Assembly: GCA_002686705.1 (NCBI GenBank)
Contig: NYYH01000008.1
Location: 14,816-46,613, forward strand
DNA: 31,798 nucleotides
Source: Bacteroidota bacterium
Lineage (GTDB): Bacteria > Bacteroidota > Bacteroidia > Bacteroidales > F082
Direction: 5' to 3'
Below are positions 1-8,215 of this stretch, piece by piece; within the stretch, counting starts at the first letter, position 1; every line of letters starts with the position of its first letter. The translations under genes were made by a program, and so were the position numbers. The notes under the pieces are model-generated. The model did not search any database. It had not been told where the DNA came from and saw only the letters and a program-made list of their open reading frames with translations.

Positions 1-391
1 AGATTGCTATGAATCTCTCAGAAGTACAGATTAAAGGCGAGCGTATTCCATTTGTTATTAAAAAGGATACGATAGAATATGGTGCCGGAGCTTATAAGGT
101 TAAACCAGATGCAGCAGCTGAAGAACTACTAAAGAAACTCCCTGGCGTTCAGGTTGATAGAGCTGGTAATATAAAAGCTCAAGGTGAAGATGTGCAGAAT
201 GTATTGGTTGACGGGAAAGAATTTTTTGGCAGCGACCCACAAGTAGCAACCAAAAATCTACCGGCCGATGCTATCAAGAAAGTACAGGTTTACAATAAAA
301 AATCTGATGAAACAGAATTGACCGGGATTGAAGACGGAACCTATGCAAAAACAATTAATTTAATATTGAAAGATGATATGAAAAGCGCCAA
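1..391 (+). pseudogene. TonB-dependent outer-membrane receptor, plug-domain fragment (both ends missing)
   Basis: The reading frame is open from the first base; the ATG at 9 is probably internal, because the residues before and after it read as the run-in to a plug domain. The motifs LLKKLPGVQVDRAGNI, VLVDGKEFFGSDP and TKNLPADAIKKVQVY are those of the Bacteroidota outer-membrane beta-barrel receptors that carry an N-terminal carboxypeptidase-regulatory-like domain. Family knowledge: these import or sense substrates at the outer membrane using TonB energy, and full proteins are 800-1000 residues. Only about 125 residues of plug remain. After KDDMKSAK the frame leaves the family and stops at 431, while another frame takes up an M16 peptidase. 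The fragment is therefore cut by a join at about 380-391, not by a natural stop. Family assignment is secure; the specific substrate is unknown. Confidence 0.85.
380..391. other. Chimeric junction between TonB-receptor and M16-peptidase sequence
   Basis: The bases gaaaagcgccaa can be read sensibly in both frames: as K-S-A-K ending the receptor plug and as E-K-R-Q starting the M16 motif EKRQTTDNRPYG. Upstream only the receptor frame makes family sense; downstream only the M16 frame does. The join therefore lies in, or next to, a short stretch that both parents could share (microhomology). Whether it is a genomic deletion or an amplification/assembly chimera cannot be told from one sequence. 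Confidence 0.6.
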
Positions 392-2719
392 ACTACTGAT
401 AACAGGCCTTATGGGCATACATACGGTGTAATAGCTAAGAATCTCTACCCCAAAGGACATCCGTATAGCTGGACTGTAATTGGTGAGATGGAAGATTTGT
501 TAAATGCCACTGTTGAAGATGTGAAAGAGTTTCACCAAAAGTTTTATGGCCCTAATAATGCCACTTTAGTATTGGCAGGTGATTTTGATGTGGATGAGGC
601 AAAAATACTAATTCAGAAATATTTTGGAGAAATTAAAAAGGGCAATGATATTGTTGATCCGTTGCCAATGCCGGTCACTCTTACAGAAACTAAAAAGGTT
701 TATCATGAAGATAATTTTGCACGCGCATCGCAATTGCGTATGATTTGGCCTACTGTTGAGCAGTATAACGATGATTCCTTTCCGCTGGATTATTTGGGTG
801 AAGTGCTATCGAGTGGTAAAAAAGCACCATTTTATAAAATTCTTGAAAAAGAAAAACAGCTCACCTCAAGTCAGTATGCCTATAATAGCAGTCAGGAGAT
901 TGCAGGTACTTTTAATGTTGTAGTGACTTCAAACCAGGGAGTTAGCTTAAAAGAAGTGGAGGAGAATATTTTTGACGGATTCGCTCTTTTTGAAAAAGAA
1001 GGTATAACCGATGAGGACGTTGAAAGAATTAAAGCAAGTTTGGAAACCAATTTTTATAACGGCATAACCAGTATTCTTGGAAAATCCTATCAATTAGCAA
1101 ACTACAATGAGTATACGGGCGACCCGGCATATTTTAGTACCTATATTGAAAAGTTAAAAGCGGTAACTAAAGAAGACATTATGAGGGTTTATGACAAATA
1201 TGTTAAGGGCAAGCCCTATCTCGCGACAAGCTTTGTACCTAAAGGAAAACTTGATATGATTGCCGAAGGATCAATAATGGCCGAAATTGTGGAAGAAGAT
1301 ATTACAAACGCTGCGGAGGTTGGAACAGGTGAAGATGAAGTAGAAGAAGAGATAGTTATTACGCCAACTACCCTGGATCGTTCGATTATGCCTGAAGACG
1401 GCCCTGATCCATTGCTTAACCTACCGATTGTATGGACTGAAGAGCTTGACAATAATATGGGTGTTTATGGTATTGAACATAATGAACTTCCTTTGGTTCG
1501 GTTTAATATTGTATTAAGAGGTGGACATTACCTCGACCAACTGGAAAAAGCAGGAGTAGCAAATCTTGTTGCACAGCTTATGATGGAAGGAACAGAAAAC
1601 AAAACACCACTTGAATTAGAGGAAGAAATTGAAAAACTTGGGGCTAGAATATCTATATATGCATCGAATAATGAAATTTCGATTGATGTTAATACGCTTG
1701 CTCGCAACTATGACAAGGCACTTGCCCTGGTTGAAGAAATTTTATTAGAACCACGTTGGGATGAGGAGGAATTTGACCTGGCTAAAACGGAAATAACTAA
1801 TCGCTTGTTAAGGCAGAAAGCTGATCCAAACACATTGGCTCGTCAAACTTTTAATGGTTTGGTATATGGCAATGAACACATATTTTCTATTGATAGCCGA
1901 GGAACTCCTGAAACTGTAGCAACTATTACAATCGATGACTTGAAAGATTATTATAACGCAAATTTCTCACCATCGGTAGCAAGTTTTCACGTTAGCGGTA
2001 ATATTGACAAAGCAAAGGTAATGAGTTCATTAATAGATCTGGAGGCAAAATGGCAGGCAAAAGAAGTTGTATTTCCAGAATACGAACTACCTGAATCACC
2101 TCAAGAATCGAAAATCTATTTTGTAGATGTGCCGGGTGCAAAGCAGTCAGTTATTAATATCGGTGGACTGGGACTTTCACGAACTGATAATGAATTTTAT
2201 CCTGTAACGGTTATGAACTATAAACTGGGAGGTTCATTTAATGGCTATGTGAACTTGGTATTGAGAGAAGAAAAAGGATTCACTTACGGCGCAAGAACCA
2301 ATTTTTCGGGAAGTCATATACCTGGTGTGTTTAAAGCCTCATCAGGTGTAAGGTCGAATGCTACGCAAGAATCTGTTGCTATTTTTAAGGACTTAATGGA
2401 GCAATACAGAGAAGGTATTACAGATGAAGATCTTGCTTTTACAAAAAATGCTCTCATTAAATCAAATGCTCTTAAATTCGAAACTCTGCGTGCTCTTATA
2501 GGTATGCTTGAAGGAATCAGCATGTACGATCTTCCGGATGATTATGTAATAGATCAGGAAGAGATAGTTAGAAACATGACTATGGAAAGTCATAAGGAAC
2601 TTGCACAAAAATATATCGATCCAGCGAAAATGTATTACGTAATTGTAGGTGATGCAGCTACCCAACTTGAACCTTTGGAGGAAATCGGATTTGGAAAACC
2701 TGAGGTTATCATTCCTTAG
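380..2719 (+). CDS. M16 family zinc metallopeptidase, N-terminally truncated
   Basis: The M16 frame is open from about 380, although the first ATG is at 488. Residues read EKRQTTDNRPYG, then KNLYPKGHPYSWTVIGEMEDL, then FYGPNNATLVLAGDFD, the standard order in the first M16 half (peptidase plus M16_C). A second M16 unit follows from about 1460, with VRFNIVLRGGHYLDQ, LMMEGTENKTPLELEEEIEKLGARI and EEKGFTYGARTNFSG. Family members of this two-unit type are about 930-960 residues and carry the zinc motif HxxEH plus a downstream Glu in the first unit. Here roughly the first 150 residues, including HxxEH, are missing, and the second unit has the usual degenerate version (QLMMEGT). As drawn, the product would lack the active site. 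An acidic linker (about 1300-1360) joins the two halves. Normally such proteins are periplasmic or exported; no signal peptide can be seen because the start is lost. Confidence 0.85.
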   Translation, partial: EKRQTTDNRPYGHTYGVIAKNLYPKGHPYSWTVIGEMEDLLNATVEDVKEFHQKFYGPNNATLVLAGDFDVDEAKILIQKYFGEIKKGNDIVDPLPMPVTLTETKKVYHEDNFARASQLRMIWPTVEQYNDDSFPLDYLGEVLSSGKKAPFYKILEKEKQLTSSQYAYNSSQEIAGTFNVVVTSNQGVSLKEVEENIFDGFALFEKEGITDEDVERIKASLETNFYNGITSILGKSYQLANYNEYTGDPAYFSTYIEKLKAVTKEDIMRVYDKYVKGKPYLATSFVPKGKLDMIAEGSIMAEIVEEDITNAAEVGTGEDEVEEEIVITPTTLDRSIMPEDGPDPLLNLPIVWTEELDNNMGVYGIEHNELPLVRFNIVLRGGHYLDQLEKAGVANLVAQLMMEGTENKTPLELEEEIEKLGARISIYASNNEISIDVNTLARNYDKALALVEEILLEPRWDEEEFDLAKTEITNRLLRQKADPNTLARQTFNGLVYGNEHIFSIDSRGTPETVATITIDDLKDYYNANFSPSVASFHVSGNIDKAKVMSSLIDLEAKWQAKEVVFPEYELPESPQESKIYFVDVPGAKQSVINIGGLGLSRTDNEFYPVTVMNYKLGGSFNGYVNLVLREEKGFTYGARTNFSGSHIPGVFKASSGVRSNATQESVAIFKDLMEQYREGITDEDLAFTKNALIKSNALKFETLRALIGMLEGISMYDLPDDYVIDQEEIVRNMTMESHKELAQKYIDPAKMYYVIVGDAATQLEPLEEIGFGKPEVIIP

Positions 2720-2916
2720 TTCCGTATTTGTAATTGTTGAATAAAGGACTTTATATTACTCTTGATTATAATTGCTCAAAGCTATTGAAGTCAATTTAGT
2801 TGCAGAGTAGTATCAAGAAGAGAAATTTCTAAACATTGCTGCCGCATTGGATTTGGAGTCATTTTGACAACGGTTTACCTTTAATAGACTACAACTCAAC
2901 TGTTGGTGTTCATAAA

Positions 2917-3621
2917 ATGAAATTGTACATGATAGATAGTGTATTACAAAACAAGCTAGTTCCCAGTGATAATTATATTTATGGGACTGCCGTTTTGAGT
3001 GGGTTGATTGATAAAAAATTTGGAAATTTTCAATTTGGATTATCTATAGGCAAAAAATTGGATGATAAAATTGTTGATTCTATTGAGTTTGGACCGACCC
3101 TTGAGTATTACGAACATTACAATCAGGTTAATAAAGAATTATCAGATAAAGCAGTAGAAATAAAAAATGAACTTTATAAGATTAATATCGACTCAATAGT
3201 AATAGATCCTACAGTTTCAACAGAATTTATTGATAATACGAAGACGCTAACTGTTGATATCTCACATAAAATGGTTGCCACAAGAGCAGGACTTGGTTGG
3301 ATTGGTAAAGCGGATTTGTTTATCTCTAGTAGGTTTGGACCCCGGTTAAGATTAGTAAGTATTTTGATAAATAAAAAACCTTATAGTGATTCTATTCCTA
3401 TTGAAAAAAGCAGATGTGGGTCATGTAATATTTGCGTTGACTTATGTCCGGCTCAAGCAGCCAATGGAAAACTATGGAACATTAATGTACGTCGAGATGA
3501 TTTTTTCAATGCAAATAAGTGTAAAGAAATGTGTGCTGAATTAGCAAGGCAAGAACTTAATATTGATAGTAGGATATGTGGAATATGTGTTTCTGTATGT
3601 CCAATAGGAATACGGGGATGA
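2917..3621 (+). CDS. QueG-like 4Fe-4S double-cluster protein
   Basis: About 234 residues from the ATG at 2917; a TTG 81 bases upstream would add a leader that does not look like the family, so I prefer the ATG. The C-terminal part carries two ferredoxin-type cysteine sets, CGSCNICVDLCPAQA and, after CKEMC, ICGICVSVCPIG, preceded by the family-typical ATRAGLGWIGKADLFIS. This arrangement is that of epoxyqueuosine reductase (QueG) and its shorter relatives with a 4Fe-4S double-cluster domain. True QueG is about 310-380 residues and binds cobalamin in a longer N-terminal region; this protein is shorter and probably not the queuosine enzyme itself. It stands alone: the next gene has its own promoter-like box. 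The substrate is unknown; a cytoplasmic redox role is inferred. Confidence 0.75.
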   Translation: MKLYMIDSVLQNKLVPSDNYIYGTAVLSGLIDKKFGNFQFGLSIGKKLDDKIVDSIEFGPTLEYYEHYNQVNKELSDKAVEIKNELYKINIDSIVIDPTVSTEFIDNTKTLTVDISHKMVATRAGLGWIGKADLFISSRFGPRLRLVSILINKKPYSDSIPIEKSRCGSCNICVDLCPAQAANGKLWNINVRRDDFFNANKCKEMCAELARQELNIDSRICGICVSVCPIGIRG

Positions 3622-3634
3622 AGTAATAATTAAA

Positions 3635-3642
3635 TACCTTTG
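3635..3642 (+). promoter_or_regulatory. Bacteroidota -7 promoter box TACCTTTG
   Basis: TACCTTTG matches the Bacteroidota TAnnTTTG -7 consensus exactly. It lies 42 bases before the ATG of the NTF2-like gene, in the gap after the Fe-S gene. No clear -33 TTTG is visible upstream. Confidence 0.5.
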
Positions 3643-3684
3643 GAATCATTTTATAACGCAACTAATAACTAATTTTAATTTGAT

Positions 3685-4164
3685 ATGAAAAACCTATTAA
3701 TTACATCTGTGTTGACAAATATATTGATAATCAGCTTGATGGCTAATGTATCCTTATACGCTTTAGATACATCAGCATTGCATAAAAATTATGCTTCAGC
3801 AATTGAAAATGTTGATGAAGCAGATATAATCAAAAAGGCAGTTGAACAATTTTATATTCAAGGATTGCAGGAAAGAAACTTTACTCTAATTAGAGAGATA
3901 TGCATAAATGAAGCTAAATTATATGGTGTAAGAAGTGACAGTAGTATAGTTATAACTACACTTGATCAGTGGTCTAAGAATTTTGATCCTGATAATCCCC
4001 CATTTAAAACACTAGAATATAAAATAGAAAAGATTGATTTTGCAGGAACTGCTGCTCAGGTAAAAATCTTATTTATCATAAATGGTAATAATAAGATTTA
4101 TGATTTCCTTAATATGCTAAAAATTGATGGTAGTTGGAGAATTGTAAATATCATTGATTATTAG
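3685..4164 (+). CDS. Secreted NTF2-like protein (Lumazine_bd_2 type)
   Basis: 159 residues. Residues 1-27 form an export signal (MKNLLITSVLTNILIISLM, ending near LYA). The mature part begins with a helix containing IIKKAVEQFYIQGLQERN and continues with INEAKLYGVRSDSSIVITTLDQW, then a beta-rich part ending LNMLKIDGSWRIVNIIDY. That ending and the helix-plus-curved-sheet pattern are typical of the 'putative lumazine-binding' NTF2-like family (PF12893), which is common in Bacteroidota and has no settled biochemical function. No catalytic residue can be assigned. The gene is monocistronic with a good -7 box upstream. Confidence 0.75.
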   Translation: MKNLLITSVLTNILIISLMANVSLYALDTSALHKNYASAIENVDEADIIKKAVEQFYIQGLQERNFTLIREICINEAKLYGVRSDSSIVITTLDQWSKNFDPDNPPFKTLEYKIEKIDFAGTAAQVKILFIINGNNKIYDFLNMLKIDGSWRIVNIIDY

Positions 4165-4272
4165 ATAAAAAATTTGTGCATACCAAAGGCTATAAACCAT
4201 TTGAGTACCAGCCATACACAATTCTGGATTTTATTAAAGTGACCAACTGCGCTCTTGAAGAAACAAAAGGAA

Positions 4273-6243
4273 ATGAGTTATAAAACGAACAACTTCCCTA
4301 ATATTTTATTAATAATTAGAACCTATATTCTTGTTATATGTGTTTTTTTCATTTTTAGACTAATTCTGTTTTTAAGTGAAATTGACAGAATTAATTTTAG
4401 TGAAGCTGATTTTTCAACAATCATACAAGCATTCATAATGGGAGTTCGGTTTGATATTGTTATCTCTAGTTATATATTGTTACTGCCCGCAACAATCATT
4501 TTTATTTTTGGTTTATTTGGGATAGAAAGTCGGATATTAAGAAACATCATTTTTTATTGGGTTTTTATATTGTTTACGATTTCTTTTTTTATATCAGCAG
4601 CAGATGTCCCATATTTTAATCAATTTTATTCTCGCATGTCAATCAGTGCTTTTGAATGGCTTGATAATGCAGATTTCGTGTTCTCAATGATTATACAAGA
4701 GTCAAGATATTTCCTTTACATACTACCGTTTTTATTATTGACAATCATATTTTTCTTTTTTCTTAAAAGAGTTTTTAGAATAAAGCAAGAAAAAATAAGA
4801 CTCAATCTTTTCTCAAATATTCTTGTATCTGTTCTTTTTCTTGCACTTATGTTTTTGGGTATCAGAGGGCGAATTCAAGAAAAGGCCCCTATAAGTATTG
4901 GAACAGCATATTTTTCAAATAATTCATTTTTAAATAAACTTGGCTTAAATCCTGTATTCACTTTAATGAGAAGTTGGCTGGATAGTAGGAAAGAGGATAA
5001 TGCAACTATCCAATTAATGGATAATCAAATGGCAATTAATAATATCCAGAAATATCTTCATTTTGATGAGTACGAATATAATTCTCCAATTGCACGTAGT
5101 ATATTACCTGACACTTCTACAGACATATCACAAAAGTATAATATAGTGATTATTATAATGGAAAATATGAGTGCTGCAAAGATGAAAAGACATGGAAATG
5201 ATAATAATTTAACACCTTTTCTTGATAGTATCTCATGGCAGTCATATTATTTTGAGAATATTTATTCCGCTGGCAAACATACCTATAATGGGATATTTAG
5301 CACTCTTTTTTCTTTTCCTGGCCTATACAGGCAACATCCTTTGAAGCAGATAAAAAAATATGATGGTATTAGTACTACACTATTGAAACATGGATATACT
5401 ACAACATATTTTACAACTCACGATAGTCAATTTGATAATGTTGAAGGTTTTTTAAGGGAAAATGATTTCCAGAATATTATTAGTCAAACAGATTATCCTT
5501 TATCTGAAATTAAAACTACTTTAGGAGTCCCCGATGATTATATGTTTAGATATGCCATTCCGGAAATTGATAAACTATCCGAATTAGACAAACCTTTTTT
5601 TGTTACAATGGTCACAGCTAGCGACCATGGTCCATATTATATTCCAAATTATTTTCAGCCAAAAAGTGAAAGCAAAAAGATGCAAATTGTTGAATACGCT
5701 GACTGGTCATTACAACAATTTATTTCTTTAAGTTCTGAAAAAAAATGGTTTGATAATACTATATTTGTTTTTGTAGCCGACCATGGTACACCACTATTTG
5801 CCCTATATGATATTTCTTTAAATTACTTTCATACACCTTTAATTTTTTATGCCCCTAAGATTCTAAAAGAGAATAAAATATTTAATTTTATCGGTGGTCA
5901 GGTTGATATATTTCCTACAATTATGGGTTTGCTTAAATTGCCTTATATTAACAATACATTAGGAATTGACCTTATTAATGAAAGCAGACCCTATATTATT
6001 ATTAATGACGATGATAAGATAGGAGTACTTGACACAACTCAATTTTTAATATTAAGTAAGGATAATGAATCAAGATTGTATAATTACAAGGACAAAGACT
6101 TAACTAATTATATTGATGATTACAGACTGAAAGCTAATGAAATGGATATTTATGCAAGGGCTAATATGCAAGTTTTTCAATATATGCTTCTGAATAATAG
6201 TACATCGCTGCATAATAATGATCTTAAAAAACAGACGGATTAG
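4273..6243 (+). CDS. LTA synthase/OpgB-like sulfatase-fold membrane protein
   Basis: About 656 residues from the ATG at 4273; a TTG 18 bases earlier is a possible alternative. Roughly the first 210 residues hold five hydrophobic segments, followed by a large extracytoplasmic domain. That domain starts with YNIVIIIMENMSAAK and carries SAGKHTYNGIFSTLFSFPG, which holds the likely nucleophilic Thr, then DYMFRYAIPEI, TASDHGPYYIP and FVADHGTP, which supply metal-ligand Asp/His residues. This is the alkaline-phosphatase-fold phosphoglycerol/phosphoethanolamine transferase family (LtaS, MdoB/OpgB). Gram-negative bacteria lack lipoteichoic acid, so in Bacteroidota such enzymes probably modify a periplasmic glycan or lipid with a phospho-alcohol head group; the substrate is unknown. 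Base composition is AT-rich like its neighbours and the frame is intact. Confidence 0.85.
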   Translation: MSYKTNNFPNILLIIRTYILVICVFFIFRLILFLSEIDRINFSEADFSTIIQAFIMGVRFDIVISSYILLLPATIIFIFGLFGIESRILRNIIFYWVFILFTISFFISAADVPYFNQFYSRMSISAFEWLDNADFVFSMIIQESRYFLYILPFLLLTIIFFFFLKRVFRIKQEKIRLNLFSNILVSVLFLALMFLGIRGRIQEKAPISIGTAYFSNNSFLNKLGLNPVFTLMRSWLDSRKEDNATIQLMDNQMAINNIQKYLHFDEYEYNSPIARSILPDTSTDISQKYNIVIIIMENMSAAKMKRHGNDNNLTPFLDSISWQSYYFENIYSAGKHTYNGIFSTLFSFPGLYRQHPLKQIKKYDGISTTLLKHGYTTTYFTTHDSQFDNVEGFLRENDFQNIISQTDYPLSEIKTTLGVPDDYMFRYAIPEIDKLSELDKPFFVTMVTASDHGPYYIPNYFQPKSESKKMQIVEYADWSLQQFISLSSEKKWFDNTIFVFVADHGTPLFALYDISLNYFHTPLIFYAPKILKENKIFNFIGGQVDIFPTIMGLLKLPYINNTLGIDLINESRPYIIINDDDKIGVLDTTQFLILSKDNESRLYNYKDKDLTNYIDDYRLKANEMDIYARANMQVFQYMLLNNSTSLHNNDLKKQTD

Positions 6244-6409
6244 TCGTAATATTAGGGTCGGTATTCCCTTTCGGTATTCTTTGAATTAAAAAATTGACAC
6301 TTTATAATCACTTATTATTCACGCACATAGCTTACATCAAATCAGAAATGAGATATTTAAAGTACAGGAGGATTAAAGTTAAATAATCGATATTAATTGT
6401 AATTTGGAT

Positions 6410-7033
6410 ATGAAAGAATTAATCCAGGCGTCATATAAGAGGATAACACCTTATTTTTATTGGTTAAGCAGGTTAACTGAAAGCAAGGCCAGGATCAAAT
6501 CTGTGAAGATTTCCAGAATAAAAGATTTCAGTTCTGTATTGATAATTGCACCTCCCACAGAATTCTTCCTTGATAAATTAATGGAGTTAAATCCAAATGG
6601 GAGAAACCAGTTACTATATTTCTCTAAAGAAATGAAACAAATAGCACTAGATAGGATGAAGAAGGGTATTAAGGATAATTGTACTATAGACATATGTACA
6701 ATTGAAACCTTACCATATACAGATAATCAATTTGACCATGTATTTGCATATTGTTATTTTGATTTTTTAGATAATGAAGGAATAAATATAGCAAGTTCGG
6801 AAATAATGAGGGTATTAAAGCAAGGAGGGAATCTATTAGCAACTTACCTTTCGGAACCGGTTAACCTGCTGGAAAAAATTAGTATTTATAGTATTAGCAA
6901 GTTGGGTTTCTTAAGAGATATAAGGGTAGTAGAAGTGAACACCATCCTCAATCAAAATAATTTTATGAATATCACAATAACCCATTATAGTCAGAAGTGT
7001 ACTCCAGTAGATTTAATTTATGCGGAGAAATAA
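6410..7033 (+). CDS. Class I SAM methyltransferase-like protein with degenerate motif I
   Basis: About 207 residues from ATG 6410 (a TTG six bases upstream is in frame). The layout is that of UbiE/Methyltransf_11 proteins: a helix with YKRITPYFYWLSRLTES, a first strand SVLIIAPPTEFF, a 'LPYTDNQFDHVFAYCYFDFLDN' acidic-loop region and the strand-turn MRVLKQGGNLLATYL. The SAM-binding loop that is normally DxGxGxG is here APPTEF, with no glycine run, so SAM binding is doubtful. It may be a relative that has lost catalysis or uses an altered loop. No partner gene is evident; 133 bases separate it from the next gene, which has its own promoter box. Confidence 0.6.
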   Translation: MKELIQASYKRITPYFYWLSRLTESKARIKSVKISRIKDFSSVLIIAPPTEFFLDKLMELNPNGRNQLLYFSKEMKQIALDRMKKGIKDNCTIDICTIETLPYTDNQFDHVFAYCYFDFLDNEGINIASSEIMRVLKQGGNLLATYLSEPVNLLEKISIYSISKLGFLRDIRVVEVNTILNQNNFMNITITHYSQKCTPVDLIYAEK

Positions 7034-7051
7034 AAATATACGATAAATAGT

Positions 7052-7080
7052 TATTACATGAAACGGGTAATATATTACAT
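7052..7080 (+). promoter_or_regulatory. 21-bp-spaced direct repeat, possible LytTR-protein binding site
   Basis: The octamer tattacat occurs at 7052-7059 and again at 7073-7080, exactly 21 bases apart (two helical turns). LytTR regulators are known to bind pairs of about 9-10-bp direct repeats with this centre-to-centre spacing, upstream of the promoter. The pair lies about 49 bases before the -7 box of the two-gene unit that encodes a LytTR protein, so autoregulation is a reasonable guess. The region is AT-rich and chance repeats are possible. Confidence 0.3.
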
Positions 7081-7128
7081 AATCTATATCGAATGTATCT
7101 TTACCTGAGTGGGTTTTAATCTCTGCCA

Positions 7129-7136
7129 TAGATTTG
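7129..7136 (+). promoter_or_regulatory. Bacteroidota -7 promoter box TAGATTTG
   Basis: An exact TAnnTTTG match 30 bases before the ATG at 7167. It probably drives the membrane protein/LytTR pair. No exact -33 TTTG is seen; GGTTTTAAT lies about 12 bases upstream. Confidence 0.5.
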
Positions 7137-7166
7137 CAGATGAATTAATAACTAAAAATATTAAAA

Positions 7167-7559
7167 ATGAAAACTTTAAAACATATAGTTGTACTTCTTG
7201 CAGTTTTAACTATTTGTTTCTCTGCAAATGCAAGTGGTATCATTGGTACTTTGAAAAGTGTACAATTAGATTCGAGTAATTCAATAGAAAATGTACAAAT
7301 AGATTCATTAGAGACTGATTTGAGTTTACTTCTCGAACTCGAAAAATCTAAAGCGGACTTAATAAAAGATGAGTTAGCTTTAGAAAATGATATTGTGGTA
7401 GCTCATATGGTAAGAAGAAGTGTTGCTCATCCTTTGCTAATTGTATTTATACTTATTCTGATTGTTGTTTCAATAGTATTCATTATCAAATATTTAAGAA
7501 TGAAGAAACTGATTAAAATTGCGAAGGCCGAAAATGATAAAGATAAAAACACATTATAA
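7167..7559 (+). CDS. Small single-pass membrane protein, partner of the LytTR gene
   Basis: 130 residues of no family I recognise. Residues 1-22 are a signal peptide ending near SANASG. Residues 24-88 form an acidic extracytoplasmic part with a leucine-rich helical stretch (SLLLELEKSKADLIKDELALE). Residues 89-110 are a strong membrane segment (LLIVFILILIVVSIVFIIKYL), followed by a short lysine-rich cytoplasmic tail. This makes it a type I membrane protein with its small domain in the periplasm. It ends 44 bases before the LytTR gene on the same strand, with its own -7 box and a direct repeat upstream. A sensor or regulator role for the neighbouring membrane-bound DNA-binding protein is inferred only from context. 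Confidence 0.65.
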   Translation: MKTLKHIVVLLAVLTICFSANASGIIGTLKSVQLDSSNSIENVQIDSLETDLSLLLELEKSKADLIKDELALENDIVVAHMVRRSVAHPLLIVFILILIVVSIVFIIKYLRMKKLIKIAKAENDKDKNTL

Positions 7560-7603
7560 ACCGATAATTAAATAAAATAGATTCTCTCATTAGCCACAAT
7601 TAT

Positions 7604-8203
7604 ATGGACACAATTCCAGTTCTAAATTTCAAATCCGAAACTGATGTCTTGACTGAAAAAGTCAATGCTCTAACTGGTCAGCTTGATGAATATAATTTTG
7701 TGACATTATTGATAATAATCTCTGCTATAGTCTTTATCCTACTGATATCCTTAACCCTGATTATTATATTAAAAAAGCAAAATACTCGACTCCAAAATGA
7801 GATACAAGCTGGTTTGGCAAGATTTAAAAAAGAATTAGATAGTGAGAAAGCTAGAGATAGAACTAGTGAAGGACAAAATAATCGATTACTTATCCCCATT
7901 TTCGATGGCCATGAATATCTGGATTTAGATCAGGTAGTTAGAATAAAGGCTGATGGTAGATATTCAATAATTCACTTCTCAAATAGTAAGTCATTGGTTG
8001 TCTCAAGAAATATTGGAGAATTTGAAAAGGCGTTAAAGGCAAAGGGATTTATTAGAATTCACAATTCTCATGTTGTCAACGTAAAATCAATACTAAGAAT
8101 AACAAAATCTGATGGGGGTTTTGTAATATTAAATAATGGCTCGGAAATTCCAATTTCAAAGTCTAGACGTGAAAATTTGAATGAGCTTCTAAAGACGATC
8201 TAA
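7604..8203 (+). CDS. Membrane-anchored LytTR-domain transcription regulator
   Basis: 199 residues. Residues 1-31 contain a short heptad-like stretch (VLTEKVNALTGQLDEY), residues 32-56 a membrane segment, and residues 57-90 a charged helix likely to be coiled coil. Residues 95-199 are a LytTR DNA-binding domain, recognisable from IKADGRYSIIHF, LVVSRNIGEFEKALKAKGFIRIHNSHVVNV and the end NNGSEIPISKSRRENLNELL. LytTR proteins usually follow a receiver domain; here the receiver is replaced by a membrane anchor, a layout known in Bacteroidota. It would bind DNA at the inner face of the cytoplasmic membrane. It is likely co-transcribed with the small membrane protein just upstream. Confidence 0.9.
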   Translation: MDTIPVLNFKSETDVLTEKVNALTGQLDEYNFVTLLIIISAIVFILLISLTLIIILKKQNTRLQNEIQAGLARFKKELDSEKARDRTSEGQNNRLLIPIFDGHEYLDLDQVVRIKADGRYSIIHFSNSKSLVVSRNIGEFEKALKAKGFIRIHNSHVVNVKSILRITKSDGGFVILNNGSEIPISKSRRENLNELLKTI

Positions 8204-8215
8204 TAATTAGAGTAC

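Noticed and set aside
1216..1452. Serine-rich minus-strand ORF within the M16 gene
   Set aside because: Antisense shadow of the acidic linker in the peptidase; the serine-rich composition is the mirror of Glu/Asp codons.
4176..4283. GTG-started 35-codon ORF before the LTA-synthase-like gene
   Set aside because: It reads through plausibly (TKGYKPFEYQPYTI) but has no homology I know and overlaps the next gene in another frame. Possibly a relic, but not supportable.
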